A DNA stretch of 64,000 nucleotides from Adlercreutzia sp. ZJ141 (lineage in GTDB: Bacteria > Actinomycetota > Coriobacteriia > Coriobacteriales > Eggerthellaceae): NCBI RefSeq assembly GCF_011038965.1, contig NZ_JAAKEB010000006.1:1-64000 (forward strand). The letters run 5' to 3'. The stretch's first letter is position 1. Each line of letters opens with the position of its first letter. A program made the translations under genes and the position numbers. Of this stretch, positions 44,753-53,948 are shown piece after piece. Under the pieces are notes generated by a model, which was given only the letters and a program-made list of their open reading frames with translations, searched no databases and was not told the DNA's origin.

Positions 44753-44784
44753 AGTTCCGTCTGTTCGTCAGAACAGACGGAACT
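44753..44784 (-). terminator. hairpin after the peptidoglycan-binding gene
   Basis: AGTTCCGTCTGTTC pairs perfectly with GAACAGACGGAACT (14 bp) around a 4-base loop, starting at the stop codon. There is no T run on the minus strand. Confidence 0.6.
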
Positions 44785-45684
44785 TTAAGACAGTGCGCTG
44801 CAGAGTGCGTCAAGGAGTGCTGTGGCGTAGTGCTGTGCCGAGCGGTCGGAACCTGCGTCCATCCACGACTGACCTGGAAGCTCAATAGCAATGCGTGACG
44901 GAACGTTCTTGCGGGCGGCAGTAAGCGCTGTCTCGAGACGCATGGACAACGAATAGTCGTCGCCAGAATAGGAAACACGGGGAACACCATCGGCCGATTT
45001 ATCGTCGGGCAGCACAATATGCACGAACACCATACCGTCATCGGGAGCAACCAGCAGCGTTTCGGCGCTGACCATCTTCGATGCAGGGTTTGTGGCAACT
45101 GCCAGGTTCGACATGCGCAGTGCCACGTTCCGCGTGAATTCGCAGGTGCCGAAGAGACAAAGTGCATGCCGCTCGAGCACGTCGGCAGCACGAGAAAAAC
45201 CAATGTAGTCGGTTTTCGGCACAATTTCCTTGTCGGCCCACGAATGACGCAGGTTATGCAGCGCCGAATACGTGAATGCACCTGCGATGCCATCTGACGG
45301 CAGCGCCATGTTCAGCTGGAACTTACGCAGCGCCTGCTCGGTGAAGGCGCCGAAGATGCCATCGATCGGACCGGGATCAAACCCCAGCACGCCCAAGGCA
45401 CGCTGCAGCTCGCGCACATCATGCCCGTAGAAATACGGCATGCGAAGATACAGCGTACGGTCGCCGAGCTGCCCCGACGCATCGACGAGTGCCACCCAAA
45501 CTCGTTCATCGACGTCGGTGCCTGCCGGCAGGCCTGCCTGACGACAGAAAGCCCGAACGGCGATAGCCGTCTCATCGCCGTACACGCCATCGATATCGGC
45601 TTCTCCCAAAAGCCCCACGACAGCCAGACGCTGCTGCATATCCAAAACGGTAGCACCGGAATCGTTCAACTTGATGGTTTCCAT
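44785..45684 (-). CDS. protein with two peptidoglycan-binding domains
   Basis: 299 residues from ATG at 45684 (GGGGAAG upstream). Two PG_binding_1 modules are visible: about 8-62 (MQQRLAVVGLLGEADIDGVY) and about 85-145 (LQRALGVLGFDPGPIDGIFG). The C-terminal half resembles a degenerate N-acetylmuramoyl-L-alanine amidase (LPGQSWMDAGSDRSAQHYA, no obvious zinc ligands), like CwlM of mycobacteria. It has no signal peptide, which fits a cytoplasmic regulatory role. The amidase link is tentative. Confidence 0.7.
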   Translation of the reverse strand: METIKLNDSGATVLDMQQRLAVVGLLGEADIDGVYGDETAIAVRAFCRQAGLPAGTDVDERVWVALVDASGQLGDRTLYLRMPYFYGHDVRELQRALGVLGFDPGPIDGIFGAFTEQALRKFQLNMALPSDGIAGAFTYSALHNLRHSWADKEIVPKTDYIGFSRAADVLERHALCLFGTCEFTRNVALRMSNLAVATNPASKMVSAETLLVAPDDGMVFVHIVLPDDKSADGVPRVSYSGDDYSLSMRLETALTAARKNVPSRIAIELPGQSWMDAGSDRSAQHYATALLDALCSALS

Positions 45685-45788
45685 GCTCACACTTCCCCAT
45701 GCGGCCCACGCACACCCACACGCAGGCGGGCCAGCCCCGCGTGCAAGCCCAATCGCAATCTTGCCTGATCGGCGCGCCGCCAGGCTGC

Positions 45789-46844
45789 TTACTGAAGACG
45801 CTCGACAAACCAATCGGCCATCGATACCAGCAAGTCGCGGGCATCAGATGGAGGAACCATGTCGATCAGGCGATTCTTCGCGATGCTTGTCAAGTTCTGC
45901 GCATAGCTGCGCGCGTAGTCAATACTGCCCGACTCATCCATCAGACGCACGCATTCCGCAAGCACCCCCGGTGCCTTCACGCGCGACGATAGAATCTCAA
46001 TAATACGATCGCGGTTTTCAGGCGTGGAGTTCTGCAGAGCGTGCACCACCACGAGTGTGCGCTTGCCTTCCGTGATGTCATTGCGGAAATCCTTCTTCGT
46101 GCTTTCCTCAGAACCAATCAGATTCAGCAGGTCGTCTTGAATCTGGAACGCCAGCCCCGTGTCAAGCCCGTAGTTGCGCAGTGCTTCGATCTCAGCTTCG
46201 GAGCCGCCACCAATAATGGCACCAATGGCCAGCGGCACTGCGCCCGAATAGTGCGCGGTTTTGTGCGTAGCCATGACCAGATAGTCTTCCGGCGTAATGT
46301 CGTAGCGGCCATCGCGCGCCCAGCCGATGTCGAGCGCTTGGCCTTCCACCGTGCGACGTGTCATGTCAACAAGCTCGGTGACCACGCGTACCTTACATGC
46401 GTCATCGAGTAGCGGATCATGCATAACCGTGCCGTTTACCAGCGTCAACGCAAGATCACCCGCATTGATAGCCAAGCCCAGCCCCTCGGTAAGGTGCATG
46501 CACGGCTCGCCACGTCGCAGTTCTGCATCGTCGGCAATATCGTCGTGGATGAGCGCGGCGGTGTGAAAATGTTCGATGGCAGCAGCCGCACTCGAAGCGA
46601 GCCGTGAATCGCCGCCCACCGCCCGACATGCAGCGAACGCGATGAGCGGGCGATGGCGCTTGCCGCCGTTTTCGCTATAACGACGCAACGGGCCATACAG
46701 GTATCGATCCATATCGGGGTGCGACCCATGCGGAATGTACGAGTTCACCATGTCGCCGACCCCTTCCGCATAGTGAGCGAGATAGTCCTCGAACGAAGCA
46801 AGCGGCTCTTCCATGGTGAAAATGAAATCATTGGTGTTCGTCAT
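45789..46844 (-). CDS. polyprenyl diphosphate synthase
   Basis: 351 residues of a trans-isoprenyl diphosphate synthase. The first Asp-rich motif is HDDIADDAELRRG and the second is FQIQDDLLN. KTAHYSG and GKRHRPL are further conserved parts. The N-terminus is preceded by AGGAAG. It may make the side chain of menaquinone, with the menG product at 60401 acting later, or the carrier-lipid precursor. Chain length cannot be predicted safely. Confidence 0.88.
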   Translation of the reverse strand: MTNTNDFIFTMEEPLASFEDYLAHYAEGVGDMVNSYIPHGSHPDMDRYLYGPLRRYSENGGKRHRPLIAFAACRAVGGDSRLASSAAAAIEHFHTAALIHDDIADDAELRRGEPCMHLTEGLGLAINAGDLALTLVNGTVMHDPLLDDACKVRVVTELVDMTRRTVEGQALDIGWARDGRYDITPEDYLVMATHKTAHYSGAVPLAIGAIIGGGSEAEIEALRNYGLDTGLAFQIQDDLLNLIGSEESTKKDFRNDITEGKRTLVVVHALQNSTPENRDRIIEILSSRVKAPGVLAECVRLMDESGSIDYARSYAQNLTSIAKNRLIDMVPPSDARDLLVSMADWFVERLQ

Positions 46845-46978
46845 AGGCGCTTCCTACTTATGGCTTCCGTGTTCCTTTTGTACTTAAACTGCGCGACTCG
46901 TCGCGATTCCAACCTCTACGGAAACGCCTTGCGAGAAGCAAACGGCGCAATGCGCCCGAACGCATAATGACGCGCTGC

Positions 46979-47061
46979 TGGTAGGGGCGGTGGGACTCGA
47001 ACCCACAATCCGAAGAGGCGGATTTTAAGTCCGCTGCGTATGCCAATTCCGCCACGCCCCC
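46979..47061 (-). tRNA. tRNA-Leu (anticodon UAA)
   Basis: On the minus strand: acceptor GGGGGCG pairs with CGCCCCT, then ACCA, so CCA is encoded. The anticodon stem GCGGA/TCCGC encloses CTTAAAA, giving anticodon TAA. A variable arm (CTCTTCGGAT region) and TGGGTTCGAGTCCCA T-arm complete a class II tRNA. A TATATAC word lies about 12 bases upstream. Confidence 0.93.
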
Positions 47062-47090
47062 TTGCGCAACTGTATATACATGGTAGCAGA

Positions 47091-48065
47091 TTAATCGGCA
47101 AATCTCCGATTTGAGTCCTCCGCCAAAATGATTCCATGCAGAATATCCGATTCACTAACCGTGAACGAGTTGACACCGGCCAAATCGAGCACTGTTTGCA
47201 AGATAACCATGCCCGCCACGATTACCGGAGCACGGCCCGGATCGAGACCCACGATGAGCTTACGACGCTCGAGGGGAACCGCAATCAGCTGCTCATACAC
47301 GGCGTCTAAGTCGAAGCGAGTAACCACCGCGCCGTGCACGCGCGACGTGTCATAGCGAGCAAGCGCCTCACGAATGGCGACCACCGTTGTTGCCGTGCCT
47401 GCAACCGCAACCAACCGATCAGCTTCAAACCCTGCAGCGCGCGCCGTTTCGAAATACGGCGCCATCGTCTCACGCATCCATTCGCGGGAACGTGCGAGCT
47501 CTTCTGGCGCGGGTGGGTCGGTGTGAAAGAAACGCTCGGTCACGCGGCGGCAACCGATGTCAAACGAACGAGCGAGCAGCACCTGATCGCCCGCCACACC
47601 TGCTACTACCTCCGTAGAACCGCCACCCACGTCGACCACAAACAGACGCTCGCCGGGAAAATCGCACGACGCCCCTGAAAACGACAACGCCGCCTCTCGC
47701 TCACCGGGAATGACTGACAGCTCAACGCCGACTGCACGAAGCGCGCATACGAACTCGTCGGCGTTCTTTGCATCGCGGGAAGCCGACGTTGCCATGGCGG
47801 TAACAGGAATGTTCGCAAACCGATTCGTGCGGAAGCGCTCGAGCACCTGCATGAAATCGGCAACCGCGCAAACCGCGCGCTCAATAGCTTGTGGTTTCAG
47901 AACACCCGTCGCATCAACGCCTTCACCCAGGTTCACGATCCGGTACTCGCGATCGACGTCGCGAATATGCCCCGCACGGTCAACATCGGCAATGAGCATA
48001 CGACACGTCACCGTGCCGATATCAATCGCGGCAAAACGCCGTGCAGAAGTATCATCGAACGCCAT
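47091..48065 (-). CDS. Ppx/GppA-family phosphatase
   Basis: 324 residues. The actin-like ATPase fold motifs are AAIDIGTVTCRMLIADV (first phosphate loop), VVDVGGGSTEVVAG (second) and VAVAGTATTVVAI (adenosine or product site). It hydrolyses polyphosphate or pppGpp. The length matches the short forms without the C-terminal HD domain. ATG has GAGGAG upstream. It runs toward the tRNA gene. Confidence 0.9.
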   Translation of the reverse strand: MAFDDTSARRFAAIDIGTVTCRMLIADVDRAGHIRDVDREYRIVNLGEGVDATGVLKPQAIERAVCAVADFMQVLERFRTNRFANIPVTAMATSASRDAKNADEFVCALRAVGVELSVIPGEREAALSFSGASCDFPGERLFVVDVGGGSTEVVAGVAGDQVLLARSFDIGCRRVTERFFHTDPPAPEELARSREWMRETMAPYFETARAAGFEADRLVAVAGTATTVVAIREALARYDTSRVHGAVVTRFDLDAVYEQLIAVPLERRKLIVGLDPGRAPVIVAGMVILQTVLDLAGVNSFTVSESDILHGIILAEDSNRRFAD

Positions 48066-48206
48066 GGGAAACTCCTCGCACCTCCCGCATGTTCAGCACG
48101 CAGGCCCAAACAACCTTGGAAGTCGAAACGAAACGGATCAGTAGCCTTTCATGAAATACCTTTCACGAAAATGCGGTGACAACGCGGCCGCGTGCTGGTC
48201 AAACGG

Positions 48207-49088
48207 TTACGACACCCCGAAAATCGGGTCGAGCACCTTGGAGTACCACGTTTCCGGGGGCTCGATTTCGTCAGACAGCACCTTTGCCGACACGGATGCC
48301 TCCGATTCGGTAGCCTCGATACCGCTCACCTTGCCAGCCTGCTCGCCTTTCTTCACCCACCCATACTGCGAGCGGGCACGATCCTCAACGCCGGCGTTGG
48401 TTTGCAGGTACGCGACGCTTCTCTCAAGCGCCTCGTTGCGCTCAGCAAGCGCCTGGTATTCCACCTCGAGGCGGGCTTCCTCGCGAATTGCCTGGTAATA
48501 CGTACGAGCCGACGGATACAGAAACGATGCCGACAAGAATAGACACACAACCACTGATGCACACACCGCAGTGCGAGGGCGTTTCAGCGCCGACAGCGCT
48601 GCGGATACCACACCCGAGAGCGAGAAGCCAAAGCTCCGCGCAGACCCTGCATCGCCAGTCTGCATGCGTGCAGCTTGACGATGCTTTGTTCCCATTTCGC
48701 CTTTATATACGGCAGCCCGCGACGAACCCTCGCCCGCATCCGACGCGCCAGTGGTGCCGAACTGCTTAACAAACGCACGCTCGGCCTTTGCTTTCGCGCG
48801 AGAGCGCTTCGCCTGCTCACGTAGATGGGCGCGTCGCTGCCGCGCAGTAAGTTCGCCATCAAACTCGTCTTCCTGTATGCGGGAGGCCTTGCCACCACGA
48901 CTAACCCGAATGGAGGAAGCACCATAACGTTCTTTACTGTAGTGTTCTTTACCGTAGCGCTCCCCATAATAATCGAGTCCTGCGTAGCGGTCACCGCGTG
49001 CGCCTGACACACCGCGCGACAGCACACGACGGGACGACGCGCCTTGGCGCGCTTGGTCGAAGGACAGAATGTTGCTGTATTGGGTCAC
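48207..49088 (-). CDS. FtsB/DivIC-like division protein with long basic N-terminus
   Basis: 293 residues from GTG at 49088 (AAGGGG eight bases upstream; GTG at 49109 has none). The first ~165 residues are polar and basic, with a tandem YGERYGKEHYSKERYG stretch. One membrane segment is at about 175-195 (CASVVVCLFLSASFLYP). A coiled-coil (LEVEYQALAERNEALERSVA) and YGWVKKGEQAG follow, the DivIC/FtsB pattern. It would join FtsL and FtsQ at the septum. The long cytoplasmic part is unusual compared with ~100-residue FtsB. Confidence 0.75.
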   Translation of the reverse strand: MTQYSNILSFDQARQGASSRRVLSRGVSGARGDRYAGLDYYGERYGKEHYSKERYGASSIRVSRGGKASRIQEDEFDGELTARQRRAHLREQAKRSRAKAKAERAFVKQFGTTGASDAGEGSSRAAVYKGEMGTKHRQAARMQTGDAGSARSFGFSLSGVVSAALSALKRPRTAVCASVVVCLFLSASFLYPSARTYYQAIREEARLEVEYQALAERNEALERSVAYLQTNAGVEDRARSQYGWVKKGEQAGKVSGIEATESEASVSAKVLSDEIEPPETWYSKVLDPIFGVS

Positions 49089-49207
49089 CGGGATTCGCCC
49101 CTTCGGCACCGTGTTGCGTTTCTTGTTCGTTTCGTGCTGGAAGCTGATTCAGGATACCACACACACCTACGGCATATGGGACAAAGTATCCTTACCGTCA
49201 ACAAAAA

Positions 49208-49231
49208 ACCGCCGTCTGTTTTGGCGGCGGT
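49208..49231 (-). terminator. intrinsic terminator of the DtxR-like gene
   Basis: Minus-strand ACCGCCG and CGGCGGT form a 7-bp stem around CCAAAACAGA and are followed by six T. It lies 70 bases beyond the DtxR-like stop. Confidence 0.7.
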
Positions 49232-49300
49232 GGAAATGGCGAAAACGATATGCGAGCACAAATGAGCGAACTCAGGCGACCCTACAGGTTAACCCCTTCC

Positions 49301-49681
49301 CTATAAGTCGAGCTCTTTCACGTAGATAGTCCACTTCTCGAAAGAGCCATCGCTAATTGCGTGCTCCATCAGGCATGCCTCCCGCTCGGCAACCTCCTGA
49401 TCAATGCCGATGGCCTTCGTGAGAAACAAAATGAGCAGACGATGCCGCTCGTACACCGCCGACCCGTACGCATACCCTTCGGCAGTGAGCGTAATGTCGC
49501 CGTAATAGGGCTGGTCAAGCAAGCCTTTTTCCTTCAAAGCTGTAACGGCTTTGCTCACCGATGCCTTAGAAACACCCAGTTTTGTGGCAACATCGACAGA
49601 ACGCACCGACACCTCCGTCGTGCCGCCGAGCATGACTATAGCTTCTAGGTAGTCCTCATGCGACGTCGATATTTTCTCCAT
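49301..49681 (-). CDS. short DtxR/MntR-like metal regulator
   Basis: 126 residues. The winged-helix DNA-binding domain contains TSHEDYLEAIVMLGG and VATKLGVSKASVSKAVTALK, and the wing is YGDITLTAEGYAYG. The metal-site region ERHRLLILFL then EREACLMEHAISD keeps the Glu, Cys and His positions of DtxR. It lacks the C-terminal SH3-like domain. It may respond to iron or manganese; feoB is 14 kb away. Confidence 0.85.
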   Translation of the reverse strand: MEKISTSHEDYLEAIVMLGGTTEVSVRSVDVATKLGVSKASVSKAVTALKEKGLLDQPYYGDITLTAEGYAYGSAVYERHRLLILFLTKAIGIDQEVAEREACLMEHAISDGSFEKWTIYVKELDL

Positions 49682-49738
49682 GGCAGACCCCTTCTATACG
49701 TGTGCTCTCATGGTAACACACGCCGCTCGGGAAACCAT

Positions 49739-50092
49739 CTATCCTTCAAGCGCCACGATGCCGTCTCGCACCCGAACGAACTCCGCCACAAGCGCGTCAA
49801 CTTTTTCGTCAAGGCCCGTATAATCCTCATCGCGCAGCGTCTGTACAACAACGCCTGCCAAGCTGCTCAGGTGAACAAAGCCCAGATTCGCCGACGACCC
49901 TTTCAACGCATGAGCCGCACGCTCAAGTTCGCCCCAATCGCGTTCAGCAAACGTCGACATAAGCCGTTCTTCATAGCTTTCCTTTGCAAAAAGCCGCATC
50001 ATCGATTGCAGCAGGTCGATGTTGCCGCAGAAGCGGTCTGTTGTTTCTGCAACGTCCATGCCTAACGCTGCGAATTTGCTTTCAATGCCCAT
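49739..50092 (-). CDS. orphan HPt (histidine phosphotransfer) protein
   Basis: 117 residues from ATG at 50092 (the ATG at 50101 abuts the AAGGGGG site). The four-helix HPt motif is AAHALKGSSANLGFVHLSSL with the phosphoacceptor His near residue 61. No kinase is adjacent. The hybrid kinase at 32668 has two receivers and no HPt, so it is a candidate partner. Confidence 0.85.
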   Translation of the reverse strand: MGIESKFAALGMDVAETTDRFCGNIDLLQSMMRLFAKESYEERLMSTFAERDWGELERAAHALKGSSANLGFVHLSSLAGVVVQTLRDEDYTGLDEKVDALVAEFVRVRDGIVALEG

Positions 50093-50198
50093 TGGCCTCA
50101 TCCCCCTTCATAATCGGGCAGTGGCAGAGCGCCAAACCCTACCACCGAAACCATGCCGTGGTTTTCACCCCAGATGCAGCTTTGTAAAGTTTTCCTTA

Positions 50199-50234
50199 TT
50201 TTTGCGAGTTTCATCCGTTTTTGCAAGTTTCATC
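50199..50234. promoter_or_regulatory. 17-bp direct repeat upstream of the HPt gene
   Basis: TTTTTGCGAGTTTCATC (50199-50215) and TTTTTGCAAGTTTCATC (50218-50234) differ at one base and have a 19-base period. A partial third unit, GTTTCATCTT, follows. They are about 110 bases upstream of the HPt start on its strand. Confidence 0.5.
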
Positions 50235-50312
50235 TTCGTTTCATCTTCCGAAGAAACCACTGACGGAGGAGGGCCGCTCAAGGAAAGGGAGCGAGGCGTT
50301 TGACCCGTCGTA

Positions 50313-51017
50313 TCAATCGAGCAGGCGAACCTCGAACGCGCCGTCTTCGTACACCATGAAGCTGTTCGAGCCGTCTTTCGGAAGCGACACGCTGCCGGGG
50401 TTCACGAACAGCACGCCGTCGCGCACAACCTGCTGCTTCACATGCGTGTGTCCGCTCACCACCGCAAATATCGGCGCTTGTGCTGCAGAAGCGGGGTGTG
50501 GTGGTACGTTATCAGGCCCGAACACATGGCCATGCGTAAGCAGCAGCTGGCGACACGGGAAAACAGGCGATGCCGCATTGGATGCGGTACCTGATGTCGT
50601 GTCGGACATAGTGCTCGAAGCGGCGTCAGATACAGGATCAGCCACACCATCGGACATGGTGCTCGAAACACCTGAAGCGTCGTCGCAGGCATCACCCTGC
50701 CCTGCCTCAACACGAAACGGTACCGCACCACCATCCGACAGCAGCGCGTAATCACCCATACAGGGAAACGACAGCATCATCTGGTCGACTTCCGAATCAC
50801 AGTTCCCTCGCACGGCCACAATACGACTCGCAAGGTTGTTCAGCATGGCGGCCACCTCGGCCGGCGCGTAATCACGCGGCAGCGGGTTGCGCGGACCGTG
50901 ATACAGCAGATCGCCCAGAAGCGCAATAACATCGGGACGCTCCTGATGGATATGGGAAACCAGCTTGCGACACCAGTATGCCGATCCGTGAATGTCAGAT
51001 GCGATAACCAGCTTCAA
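50313..51017 (-). CDS. YfcE/MJ0936-type metallophosphoesterase
   Basis: 234 residues from TTG at 51017, chosen because the family start KLVIASDIHGS follows directly and AAAGGAG is eight bases upstream. Metal ligands are D-x-H in SDIHG, GDLLYHG, GNCD, LLTHGH and SGHTH. An insert of about 45 residues, rich in Ser, Asp and Ala with two SSTMSD units, interrupts the domain and replaces a short loop. It lies 5 bases after the flavoprotein gene. Confidence 0.85.
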   Translation of the reverse strand: MKLVIASDIHGSAYWCRKLVSHIHQERPDVIALLGDLLYHGPRNPLPRDYAPAEVAAMLNNLASRIVAVRGNCDSEVDQMMLSFPCMGDYALLSDGGAVPFRVEAGQGDACDDASGVSSTMSDGVADPVSDAASSTMSDTTSGTASNAASPVFPCRQLLLTHGHVFGPDNVPPHPASAAQAPIFAVVSGHTHVKQQVVRDGVLFVNPGSVSLPKDGSNSFMVYEDGAFEVRLLD

Positions 51018-51022
51018 TGCAA

Positions 51023-52507
51023 TCACTCCTTTCCCGTAAGGTCGGCAACTACAGTGCGCCCGGTAATGAACCCCGACGACCCACATGTCGACAGCCCTTC
51101 AACACTGCCCGCAGCAGCGGTGCCGCAGCAGTACAAGTTGCCAATGGGTTTTTCCAACTCATCAAGTACGCGGCATTCCTCATCGGTCATTACACCCCCG
51201 CGGGAACTGCTACGTACCGGAAACTGTTTCAACGCGTAGTACGGAGCCTTCAAGGACTTCATTTGCAATTCGCGACCAAATTCCTCGTCCTTTTTCTTCT
51301 CCATTGCTTTGTTGAACGCCTCCATGGTAGCTTCTAGCGCATCGGCAGGAATGTTCATGGCTGCCGCAAGATCGGAAACGGTGTCGCACGGACCCACCAA
51401 GCGATCCGCGCGCTTCGTCATCACTTTCGCCGCACTGGCCGACTGCACGCCTTCGCTCATCTGGTTGTCGAAGATGCTCCACCAAAACCCCAGCTCGTCC
51501 GCCACGCACGCTTCAGCCGTCGCCGAAGCGTCGTCTTCTCGCGCAAGCCGCTTACCCGCTGGGCTCACATTGATCAACGGCGCGAACATGCCCCACCAAG
51601 TAGCGTCAGGAACATCGCTTGCCACCATAATGGACACATTGAGGTCGGCAGTAGCCGCACCAACGCTCGAGCACAACGAAAGCGCATTTCCCTGCGACAA
51701 GCGCGAACAGCATCCCAACAGCTCTTGATCAGGGTTGTTGGCATGAACCATGAGCTGATTGGCACTGTAGCCTCCCGTAGCGACTACCACCGCGCGGGCT
51801 CGAACGTCAACTGTTCCCGCCTTACCCGACGTGAAACGCGCACCGGCAATAGCTCCCGTACCATCCAGCACAAGCGCAACGCACTCGTGCTCCGTCGTGA
51901 ATGTCACGCCCTTTTCCGCCAGCTTGTCGCGCAGCGGCAGCATGATCATTTCCGTGTCGCCAAGGCCCGAAAACGACACGAGTATATCGACTGGGCCATC
52001 CTGCTTGTAGCTTTTCGGATCGGCGAACGACGCCCCGTACTCGTCAACTAAGTGATCGAGCCATTCAGGTGCGCTCTTTAGCATGCTTTCGGCACGATTC
52101 GCCAAGGTGAGGCCAGCTTTAAGATACGAATCTTTGTTGCGCTGCCAAAACGCCGAGGGCGACTGTCCGATACCTGCCTGTTTTTGCAGCTGGGTATCGC
52201 AAACACGAATCACCCCGCTCGATTCATAGCTTTCACCACCAAGCAGGTCTTCTCTTTCCATGACCAGCACTGACAAACCCGATTCCACCGGCAACATAGC
52301 AGCGGACAAGCCGGCCATACCACTGCCCACGACCAGTACGTCAACGTTATAGTCAAACGACACCGCAGGCTGCCCCACTGCCGAATATGAGCGTACGTCG
52401 CCCGTTGGCGCTGACGGTGCCTGCGTGACACATGCCGTAAGTCCCAAACCGGCCACAGCCGATGCAGCCCCGGCACCTGCCAGCTTCACGAAGCTCCGAC
52501 GATCCAT
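51023..52507 (-). CDS. Tat-exported FAD-binding reductase (fumarate reductase-like lipoprotein)
   Basis: 494 residues from ATG at 52507. The signal is DRRSFVKLAGAGAASAVAGL with twin Arg, ending in a lipobox LTAC. The FAD domain starts VDVLVVGSGMAGLSAAMLPV, and VVVATGGYSANQLM and GLSTCGSSGFITGRTVV are further family motifs. Flavoproteins of this kind are abundant in Eggerthellaceae and reduce alkene-type or other acceptors outside the cell, fed by separate cytochromes. No heme-binding CxxCH is present here. Substrate unknown. Confidence 0.85.
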   Translation of the reverse strand: MDRRSFVKLAGAGAASAVAGLGLTACVTQAPSAPTGDVRSYSAVGQPAVSFDYNVDVLVVGSGMAGLSAAMLPVESGLSVLVMEREDLLGGESYESSGVIRVCDTQLQKQAGIGQSPSAFWQRNKDSYLKAGLTLANRAESMLKSAPEWLDHLVDEYGASFADPKSYKQDGPVDILVSFSGLGDTEMIMLPLRDKLAEKGVTFTTEHECVALVLDGTGAIAGARFTSGKAGTVDVRARAVVVATGGYSANQLMVHANNPDQELLGCCSRLSQGNALSLCSSVGAATADLNVSIMVASDVPDATWWGMFAPLINVSPAGKRLAREDDASATAEACVADELGFWWSIFDNQMSEGVQSASAAKVMTKRADRLVGPCDTVSDLAAAMNIPADALEATMEAFNKAMEKKKDEEFGRELQMKSLKAPYYALKQFPVRSSSRGGVMTDEECRVLDELEKPIGNLYCCGTAAAGSVEGLSTCGSSGFITGRTVVADLTGKE

Positions 52508-52609
52508 ACCTGCCTGTCCCTCCTTCACACCTGTTAAGCCATCACATTTGCACACTGTCATTTGTCGCATTGAGTTCGATATCACGCCGCACCACGCACA
52601 CACAGCGTT

Positions 52610-53494
52610 TCACTCGTACGCCTTGTTACTACACGACTCACCATCACATGCCTCGCTATCACACGCAGCACGACCTCCATAAAACGACGCTGTAGGAAAC
52701 GGCGGTTCAAGTGCACGCTTGAATGCCGTGCGGCGCACCGTTGCCAATACACGAGCAACATCGCCTTCATCAAAGCCTCGACGCACTAGTTCATCTGCGT
52801 CCAAACCATGTTCTTGACTGGCGATAAGCAACCGGTCGAGCACGTCGTAGGAAATACCCATGGAACGCTCGTCTTCCTGATTTGCCGACAGCTCGGCACT
52901 CGGTGGCTTGACGAACACATTTTCTGGGATGGGAGCAATCTGACCTTGAGATTGCGCTTGCTCGTTACGCCAGCGGCCAACCGCATACACATCGGTTTTG
53001 TACAAGCCGCCAAGCGGAGCGAAAGCACCGGCGGTATCGCCGTACAAGGTGGAATACCCCATAAACGCCTCGCTTTTGTTCCCGGTGTTCAAAAGCATCC
53101 ATCCGTAGGTGTTCGACAGTGCCATCAGGCATACCATACGGCACCGGGCCTGCGTGTTCTCGGCGGCAAGTCCGCTCAGCCCCGCACTCCCAAGCGCCTC
53201 ACGCAGCCCGTTGGAAAACGCCTCGTACGGCTCACGTATTGAAACCGTGCGCGACTCGATTCCTAAACAAGCCGCAAGCTCAAGTGCGTCGGTAACTGAA
53301 TGATCACTAGAATACGGCCCTGGCAGCAACACGCCATGTACATGGGAAGCTCCCAGCGCATCGACGGCCATAACCGCAACCACACTCGAGTCGATACCCC
53401 CCGACAAGCCAATCACGCAATCGGAAAAGCCCGTACCTTCCGCAAACTCCCTCAACGCGCTTACGCATACGTCGTACTTCTCGGAGATATCCAT
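52610..53494 (-). CDS. nadE: NH3-dependent NAD+ synthetase
   Basis: 294 residues from ATG at 53494 (AAGGAG). The PP-loop SGGIDSSVVA binds ATP. NTGNKSEAFMGYSTLYGD and GGLYKTDVY are NadE signatures. It converts nicotinic acid adenine dinucleotide to NAD+ with ammonia; no glutaminase domain is attached. The last ~20 residues (CDSEACDGESCSNKAYE) are Cys-rich and unlike the family, possibly a disordered tail. Confidence 0.93.
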   Translation of the reverse strand: MDISEKYDVCVSALREFAEGTGFSDCVIGLSGGIDSSVVAVMAVDALGASHVHGVLLPGPYSSDHSVTDALELAACLGIESRTVSIREPYEAFSNGLREALGSAGLSGLAAENTQARCRMVCLMALSNTYGWMLLNTGNKSEAFMGYSTLYGDTAGAFAPLGGLYKTDVYAVGRWRNEQAQSQGQIAPIPENVFVKPPSAELSANQEDERSMGISYDVLDRLLIASQEHGLDADELVRRGFDEGDVARVLATVRRTAFKRALEPPFPTASFYGGRAACDSEACDGESCSNKAYE

Positions 53495-53565
53495 CGCCTT
53501 TACTCCTTCATCGCATTGCCTGCACCACACACAATCACATAAACGACGCACGAAGAAGTGCTCTA

Positions 53566-53928
53566 TTAGTCGGAGGGAATGTCGACCTCGATCGAATCAA
53601 TCTGCATCTCACGCCCTGCAACAAGCTGCGTCGCAAAACTGTCACACTTCGGGCAGAAGAGATGAAAGCGATCGTGCTCGAACTCGGCACCGCACTCTAA
53701 GCAGCGGCTTTTCGGTCTCACGATGTTCACCTGCAAAGTAGCATGCTCGCACAAAGCGTACTCCGGCAATTCACGCAGCGCCTCAAACGCAAAGTTCAAT
53801 GCGTCAACAATAGCTTCGGTCATCTCACCGACAGACAGATCAATGCGCAGCACGCTCGTCGCACCGGCCTGTCGCGCCGACTCGCACACGGCATCCATGA
53901 CCCCCGTCATGATTCCCAATTCATGCAT
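53566..53928 (-). CDS. hypA: hydrogenase maturation protein HypA
   Basis: 120 residues from ATG at 53928 (AAGGAG). It starts MHELGIMTGV with the nickel ligands M1, H2 and E3. The zinc site is CLECGAEF followed by CPKC. It inserts nickel into NiFe hydrogenases, with HypB. No other hyp gene is in view. It follows a terminator and precedes nadE by 70 bases. Confidence 0.92.
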   Translation of the reverse strand: MHELGIMTGVMDAVCESARQAGATSVLRIDLSVGEMTEAIVDALNFAFEALRELPEYALCEHATLQVNIVRPKSRCLECGAEFEHDRFHLFCPKCDSFATQLVAGREMQIDSIEVDIPSD

Positions 53929-53948
53929 GGGCGTTGCTCCTTGCCGAT

